From: QNYZ01 sp964577615
Lineage (GTDB): Bacteria > Desulfobacterota > Desulfobacteria > Desulfobacterales > QNYZ01
Direction: 5' to 3'
Length of the DNA: 19,109 nt
Assembly: GCA_964577615.1 (NCBI GenBank)
Contig: CAZNZW010000059.1
Span: 1-19,109, forward strand
This document shows, piece after piece, positions 15,016 through 19,109 of this stretch. Position numbers and translations under genes: made by a program. A model generated the notes under the pieces. That model saw only the letters and a list, made by a program, of their open reading frames with translations. It made no database searches and was not told the origin of the DNA. Each line of letters opens with the position of its first letter. The stretch's first letter is position 1.

Positions 15016-16083
15016 ATGAGCGCTCTGTCTTCAATCCTTGCCAAGCTTGATGCCACCGGGCGGATTGACCGCCGGGAAGCCCGGACCCTCTACGCCGAGG
15101 CCCCGCTGCTCACCATCGGTCGCCTGGCCAACCGGATCCGCCATCGCCGCCATCCGGTACCGGTGGTCACCTATGTGGTTGACCGGAATATCAACTACAC
15201 CAACATCTGTATCAGCGGCTGCCGGTTCTGCGCCTTTTACCGGCCCCCGGGACATCCCGAGGCTTACCGGATTACCGAAGCGGACCTGGCCCGTAAAATC
15301 CAGGAAACCCTTGATCTGGGCGGCACCCAGATCCTGCTCCAGGGCGGTATTGATCCTGATATGGGACTGGCCGATTTTGTTGCCCTGCTCCGGTTTATCA
15401 AAACCTTTGATATTCATGTCCACGGATTTTCGCCGCCGGAAATCTACTATCTGGCCCAAAAGGAAAATATGGCGATCGGCGCCGTACTCAACCGCCTTAA
15501 GACGGCCGGCCTGGACTCCATCCCCGGCGGCGGTGCCGAAATCCTTGTCGACCGGGTCCGCCGCCGGGTTTCACCCGGCAAATGCACGGCCGGCCAGTGG
15601 CTCGACGTCATGCGCACCGCCCACGGGCTGGGCCTGCGGACCACGGCCACGATGATGTTCGGCCATGTGGAGAACATCGATGACCGGATCGACCATCTGC
15701 TGAAAATCCGCGCCCTCCAGGACGATACCGGCGGATTCACGGCCTTTATTCCCTGGACGTTTCAGCCGGGAAACACGCGCATCGATGTGCCGCCCGTCAC
15801 CTCGGCCGAATACCTGCGGATGCTCGCCCTCTCCCGGATCGTGCTGGACAATATCCCCAATATCCAGGCGTCCTGGGTCACCCAGGGCGCCAAGATCGCC
15901 CAGGTGGCCCTCACCTTCGGGGCCAACGATCTCGGCAGCACCATGATCGAGGAAAACGTCGTGGCCGCAGCGGGCATTCATTTCAAGCTGCCCGAATCTG
16001 AAATGATCCGTTTGATCGAGGACGCCGGGTTGACGGCCCGGCAGCGCGACTGTTTTTATTCTCCCGTCGACAGCCCGCCATGA
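15016..16083 (+). CDS. mqnC: Cyclic dehypoxanthine futalosine synthase (radical SAM)
   Basis: This 355-residue enzyme forms the spiro ring of cyclic dehypoxanthinylfutalosine, the third dedicated step of the futalosine route. The cluster motif CISGCRFC (Cys65, 69, 72) follows DRNINYTNIC. Other hallmarks are LLQGGIDPDMGL, HGFSPPEIYYLA and GLDSIPGGGAEILVDRVR, and the C-terminal ANDLGSTMIEENVV region. It resembles MqnE along its length (a radical SAM paralogue), but the LQGGIDP and GSTMIEENV segments point to MqnC. The ATG at 15016 is preferred; GAGGAG at 14997-15002 lies 13 bases upstream, rather far, and a small GAGG/CCTC hairpin could bring it closer. An in-frame TTG at 14995 overlaps the mqnE stop. 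Its own stop overlaps the mqnX start as ATGA. Confidence 0.93.
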   Translation: MSALSSILAKLDATGRIDRREARTLYAEAPLLTIGRLANRIRHRRHPVPVVTYVVDRNINYTNICISGCRFCAFYRPPGHPEAYRITEADLARKIQETLDLGGTQILLQGGIDPDMGLADFVALLRFIKTFDIHVHGFSPPEIYYLAQKENMAIGAVLNRLKTAGLDSIPGGGAEILVDRVRRRVSPGKCTAGQWLDVMRTAHGLGLRTTATMMFGHVENIDDRIDHLLKIRALQDDTGGFTAFIPWTFQPGNTRIDVPPVTSAEYLRMLALSRIVLDNIPNIQASWVTQGAKIAQVALTFGANDLGSTMIEENVVAAAGIHFKLPESEMIRLIEDAGLTARQRDCFYSPVDSPP

Positions 16084-17351
16084 CACCGGCGGCCGATACA
16101 TCATCCGGCTGCTGGCACCGGGCCGGATGGGTCGTTGTCGATCCGGCCACCATTTATCCCAATGCCATGGTTCACATCCGCGCCGGCCGGATTACAGCGG
16201 TCCAGCCCCGGCATGCGGTGGGCCGCCATTCCGGCCGCCGCATCGGACCGTGCCGTGTCATCGATCATGGCCCCGGCGCCATCGTGCCGGCGCTCATAAA
16301 CGCCCATACCCATCTGGAACTGTGTGCGCTGAAGGGAAAACTTCCCGTTGACCGGGGTTTTGCCACCTGGGTGCGGCATCTGATCCAGTATCGGGAAACA
16401 CTGGGCAGCGAACAACTGGCTGCCGGTATTTTATCCGGAATTGCGGAACTGACTGCCGCCGGTTGCGGCGCCATTGGAGAAATTGCCACCCTTGGGCGCT
16501 CCCGGGCCCCTTTCCGGCAATCGTCTCTCGCCGGTATCTGGTTCCGGGAATGGCTGGGCCATCCGGTCACCGGCATTTCCGGCGCAGCAGGCGACTCGGC
16601 GGAAACACTGTTTGACGTTGACACACTGCCCTCAGCAGCGATCCACCGGGAATCCCTGGCCGGCCATGCCCCGCACTCCACATCACCGGTGCTGTTGCAG
16701 CAGTTGAAACAGGTTACCCGCCGGGCCGCCCTTCCCTTTTCCATTCACGTGGCTGAATCCGATGCCGAAAGCGAATTTATCCGTACGAAAAACGGTCCCT
16801 GGGCCGATCTGCTGACCGCCCGCCGGATTGATTTTTCCCATTGGCCCCTGCCGGCCCCGAGCCCGGTCGTTTATCTCGACCGGCTCAACCTCCTGGACAC
16901 CGGTACGCTGGCCGTACATGCGCTTCGGGCCGATGCCAATGATTTCCGTATCCTGGCCCGCCGGGGGACGACGATTGCCGTCTGTCCCCGCTCCAACCAG
17001 CGGCTCCACCAACGGCTGCCGGATCTGGACCGGATGCTGGCCGCCGGTCTGACCCTCTGTCTGGCAACGGACAGCCTGGCCAGCTGCGACTCCCTCAGCC
17101 TGTTTGATGAAATGGCCTTTACCGCCCGGCATTTCCCCGCGCTGTCCCCCCGGACGCTTTTCGCCATGGCCACGATAAACGGCGCCCGGGCCCTGGGCCT
17201 GGAAAAAATATGCGGCCGGCTGGCTCCCGGCTGCCGGGCCGACGGCCTCTATCTGGAGCTGGCCGCCGCCACGCCGGATGCGGTGCTGACGCAGATCGTC
17301 ACGCATCGGCCCATCCGCCCGGTTTACAGATTCGCCACCCATCTGTCCTGA
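16080..17351 (+). CDS. mqnX: Aminodeoxyfutalosine deaminase, amidohydrolase superfamily (MqnX-type)
   Basis: This 423-residue metal-dependent hydrolase of the SsnA/cytosine-deaminase-like branch probably converts 6-amino-6-deoxyfutalosine to futalosine. The metal ligands are visible: HTH in NAHTHLEL (His76, His78), HVAE (His223, Glu226), His280 in VHALRAD, and Asp331 in ATDSLAS. The N-terminal beta segment and the C-terminal NGARALGL...LAPGCRADGLYL return strand are normal for the superfamily. It overlaps mqnC by ATGA and follows mqnE and mqnC, which is the main reason for choosing the futalosine substrate over other aminopurine deaminases. No intrinsic terminator with a good stem is visible in the 136 bases before the convergent mqnD end; only a weak AACAA/TTGTT stem precedes a T-run near 17400. 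Confidence 0.85.
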   Translation: MTPAADTSSGCWHRAGWVVVDPATIYPNAMVHIRAGRITAVQPRHAVGRHSGRRIGPCRVIDHGPGAIVPALINAHTHLELCALKGKLPVDRGFATWVRHLIQYRETLGSEQLAAGILSGIAELTAAGCGAIGEIATLGRSRAPFRQSSLAGIWFREWLGHPVTGISGAAGDSAETLFDVDTLPSAAIHRESLAGHAPHSTSPVLLQQLKQVTRRAALPFSIHVAESDAESEFIRTKNGPWADLLTARRIDFSHWPLPAPSPVVYLDRLNLLDTGTLAVHALRADANDFRILARRGTTIAVCPRSNQRLHQRLPDLDRMLAAGLTLCLATDSLASCDSLSLFDEMAFTARHFPALSPRTLFAMATINGARALGLEKICGRLAPGCRADGLYLELAAATPDAVLTQIVTHRPIRPVYRFATHLS

Positions 17352-17487
17352 CAAAATCGGATCGAACCTTATAGTTGAACAATCCACACCTATCTTGTTG
17401 TTTTAAAATTATTATTTCAATAAGGACAAAAGACCTGTCAAGCGGATGCGGAATAATTCGGAAGAGCCCACCGCTGCCGGAAAAACA

Positions 17488-18354
17488 TCAGTACGCGAAA
17501 ACCGGCACATCGCTTTTCGGCATCAGACCGGCCTGCCGGGCTTTTTCAAACAAAGTCTGAATGGCCGCCCGGCCTTCCCGGCTGATCGACTCTGAATCGG
17601 CATTGACGTATAGGGCAATGTGACGCTCAACAACGTCTGGCGCCATTTCCTGGGCGTGGGCATCGACATACGCCCGGGAAACATCGGGGTGATCAAACGC
17701 ATAGCGGACACTTTTTTGAATCAGCGATTCCACTTTCGCGGCCATCGCCGGTCCCAGTGCCCGCCGGATGGCGATCCCGCCCAGGGGAATGGGCTGCCCG
17801 GTTTCGTCTTCCCACCATTGGCCCAGATCCAGCAGGTTGACCAGCCCGTGAGATTCGTATGTAAACCGTCCCTCGTGAATAATCACGCCAAAATCAACCA
17901 CACCACCAGCCACGGCCGGCATGATCCGGTCAAAGGGCATGGCCGTCACAACGGGTGACCGGGAGAGGAACAGCCCCAGCAGTAGATTGGCCGTTGTCCA
18001 CGTACCGGGAACCGCTACTTTCGACCGCGCCAGGCCGGCCAGGTCGCTTCCCGGGCGCGCCACAATCAGCGGCCCGCAGCCGCGCCCCAGCGCCGCCCCG
18101 CTTCGCAGCAGGCCATAAGCGTCCGTCAGGCATCCCAGAGCGGCAAAGGATATCTTGGTGACATCAAGGGTCTGAGACCGTGCCCTATGGTTGAGCGTTT
18201 CCACGTCTGCCAGCACCGGCCGGCAGCGCAGCGAATCATCACTTGCCAGGCCATGGGTCATGGCGTGAAAGATAAACGTATCGTTGGGGCAGGTGGAATA
18301 TCCCAGACTGAGAGTTTTGGGACTGAGGGTTTCGGGCTTGAGGGTTCGGGTCAT
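17488..18354 (-). CDS. mqnD: 1,4-dihydroxy-6-naphthoate synthase
   Basis: This 288-residue enzyme opens cyclic dehypoxanthinylfutalosine to give 1,4-dihydroxy-6-naphthoate. The fold is that of a periplasmic-binding-like protein without a signal peptide. Diagnostic motifs are LGYSTCPNDTFIFHA (from residue 17, with the STCPND substrate loop), DVETLNHRA, LDVTKISF, GCGPLIV and GVIIHEGRFTY. The ATG at 18354 is the only ATG before the conserved region, but it has no ribosome-binding site; an in-frame TTG at 18387 would add 11 residues and also lacks one. The leader residues form three degenerate pentapeptides (TLKPE, TLSPK, TLSLG). It is on the opposite strand to mqnE-C-X, converging on it, and its start lies 52 bases after the tRNA-Arg gene on the same strand, so it may be read from the tRNA promoter. 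Confidence 0.92.
   Translation of the reverse strand: MTRTLKPETLSPKTLSLGYSTCPNDTFIFHAMTHGLASDDSLRCRPVLADVETLNHRARSQTLDVTKISFAALGCLTDAYGLLRSGAALGRGCGPLIVARPGSDLAGLARSKVAVPGTWTTANLLLGLFLSRSPVVTAMPFDRIMPAVAGGVVDFGVIIHEGRFTYESHGLVNLLDLGQWWEDETGQPIPLGGIAIRRALGPAMAAKVESLIQKSVRYAFDHPDVSRAYVDAHAQEMAPDVVERHIALYVNADSESISREGRAAIQTLFEKARQAGLMPKSDVPVFAY
18307..18350. repeat. Three tandem degenerate 15-bp repeats at the mqnD N-terminus
   Basis: On the plus strand the units are ACTGAGAGTTTTGGG (18307-18321), ACTGAGGGTTTCGGG (18322-18336) and CTTGAGGGTTCGGG (18337-18350, one base short). On the coding strand they correspond to the pentapeptides TLKPE, TLSPK and TLSLG, just before the conserved part of MqnD. 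Confidence 0.7.
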
Positions 18355-18406
18355 GGGAGGAATGGTTTTATTCGGGTTGGCACCCAAAAAGAATGAAATG
18401 GAAATG

Positions 18407-18483
<77 letters not shown>

Positions 18484-18493
18484 AATGTAAAAA

Positions 18494-18570
18494 TGGGGTG
18501 AGTGATGGGACTTGAACCCACGGCCACCTGGGCCACAACCAGGAGCTCTACCAACTGAGCTACACCCACC
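18494..18570 (-). tRNA. tRNA-His (anticodon GTG), with encoded CCA
   Basis: Read on the minus strand, the acceptor GTGGGTG (18569-18563) pairs with CACTCAC (18504-18498). The extra 5' G (18570) faces discriminator C (18497), the tRNA-His hallmark. The anticodon stem CCTGG/CCAGG encloses loop TTGTGGC with anticodon GTG. The D-arm AGCTCAGTTGGTAGAGC and T-loop GTTCAAGTC are normal. A genomic CCA (18496-18494) is followed by TTTTT and then, 10 bases on, tRNA-Arg. Confidence 0.96.
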
Positions 18571-18585
18571 CTAGTGCGAATCCTG

Positions 18586-18614
18586 TTTATAACCATTCAG
18601 ATTTATTTTTTCAA
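18586..18614 (-). promoter_or_regulatory. Strong predicted promoter of the tRNA-His/tRNA-Arg unit
   Basis: On the minus strand, TTGAAA (18614-18609) and TATAAA (18591-18586) are exactly 17 bases apart, each one or two bases from the sigma70 consensus. The predicted start point near 18579 is about 9 bases before the mature tRNA-His 5' end. This layout is typical of tRNA operons and makes it the best promoter match in the window. Confidence 0.7.
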
Positions 18615-18737
18615 GGATTTTTCTCAGTTAATGTTCCCGGAAAGGATACCCGCGGGTTTTTTCTAAAAAAGGGGACAGCGGAAATATTTGAATAACAGAC
18701 AGACGCTCCGATCCGCATCGGCCGCCGGAGGAAAATC

Positions 18738-18754
18738 TTTCCCAGCCTGGGAAA
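18738..18754. repeat. Perfect 8-1-8 palindrome
   Basis: TTTCCCAG (18738-18745) and CTGGGAAA (18747-18754) are exact inverted copies around a single C. A one-base centre makes a stable RNA hairpin unlikely, so this looks more like a dimeric protein-binding site. It is in gene-free DNA upstream of the tRNA promoter. Confidence 0.5.
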
Positions 18755-19042
18755 ACGGATCATGGCGATTTTTAACAGGTTTCCCTAAATGCCGTTATTA
18801 TCACCGGCGCAAACCTCTTTTCAAATAGTCATTATTTATTCGTTTTAAGTTAGGCCCGGCTGAAAAGATGCACGCGCACCAGAGAAACCGATTAAAAATC
18901 GAAGCCATCTATTTAAAAGAGCCGGTAATGATTATCCTGTCGTTGATATAATCAATATACAATAACCATGCCAGTCATGCTGTATTTTAATTTTACCTTA
19001 ATATTGAACAGGTTGCCAGAGCATATGATAATTGATACCTCG

Positions 19043-19067
19043 ATAGTTGACAAAAACTGTCAACTAT
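19043..19067. promoter_or_regulatory. Perfect 10-5-10 inverted repeat, candidate operator
   Basis: ATAGTTGACA (19043-19052) and TGTCAACTAT (19058-19067) are exact inverted copies around AAAAC. A further TTGACA half-site follows at 19069-19074. TTGACA is also the -35 consensus, so a repressor bound here could block a rightward promoter. The gene it would control is outside the window, and I do not recognise the regulator. Confidence 0.55.
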
Positions 19068-19109
19068 ATTGACAAAATTTTTCATTTTTCAATCGATTCT
19101 TCTCCGAAG

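Larger units (their letters stand above)
18615..19109. other. AT-rich gene-free stretch at the right edge
   Basis: About 495 bases with no convincing gene on either strand and clearly lower GC than the coding part of the window (two sampled 60-base stretches have 20 G/C each). The longest plausible small frame, 18868-18951 (27 codons), has a weak GAAAAG site and no recognisable content. The stretch holds two inverted repeats (listed separately) and a TATAAT at 18947-18952 without a good -35. It is probably upstream control DNA of a gene starting beyond 19109. Confidence 0.6.

Noticed and set aside
18650..18665. ACCCGCGGGT followed by a T-run, terminator-like on the plus strand
   Set aside because: The palindrome has no loop space for a stable hairpin, and no plus-strand gene lies to its left within reach.
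18868..18951. 27-codon plus-strand frame in the AT-rich stretch
   Set aside because: Too short, weak ribosome-binding site, no recognisable sequence features.

Overview
The window is GC-rich, densely packed bacterial chromosome, with many four-base ATGA stop/start overlaps. The gene content is a futalosine menaquinone pathway, an RND efflux pair, an LpxL-type acyltransferase and an MMPL exporter. It fits an anaerobic Gram-negative of the Desulfobacterota (old Deltaproteobacteria, sulfate-reducer-like). That placement is an inference from gene content and base composition, not from a marker gene.

Layout. (1) 120-6476, plus strand: a tightly coupled five-gene operon of hotdog thioesterase, DAK2-DegV fusion (fatty-acid-kinase-like), family 2 glycosyltransferase, MMPL/RND-superfamily exporter and LpxL/HtrB-like acyltransferase. 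It looks like the lipid-handling and export end of a larger cluster that starts left of the window; the thioesterase, glycosyltransferase, exporter and acyltransferase set recalls aryl-polyene-type clusters. (2) 6531-6573: a bidirectional terminator hairpin between this operon and the convergent RND operon. (3) 6624-11069, minus strand: lipoprotein adaptor and RND pump, with a plausible promoter upstream. (4) 11184-13092, minus strand: a radical SAM protein with C-terminal cysteine pairs, followed by a 3-hydroxyacyl-CoA dehydrogenase. (5) 13250-13711, plus strand: trmL. (6) 13859-17351, plus strand: mqnE-mqnC-mqnX. (7) 17488-18354, minus strand: mqnD, convergent with the mqn operon and directly downstream of two tRNA genes (His, Arg) that have a strong promoter. 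(8) 18615-19109: AT-rich, gene-free DNA with two inverted repeats, probably the control region of a gene beyond the right edge.

How the genes work together. MqnE makes aminodeoxyfutalosine, MqnX deaminates it, MqnC cyclises the dehypoxanthinylated product, and MqnD releases 1,4-dihydroxy-6-naphthoate for menaquinone. MqnA and MqnB are not in the window. In the first operon, free acids released by the thioesterase could be phosphorylated by the DAK2-DegV protein, joined to a lipid or sugar by the acyltransferase and glycosyltransferase, and moved out by the MMPL protein. This scheme is inferred from domains and gene order. The most unusual gene is the DAK2-DegV fusion, which carries a kinase half (FakA) and an acyl-binding half (FakB) in one chain.
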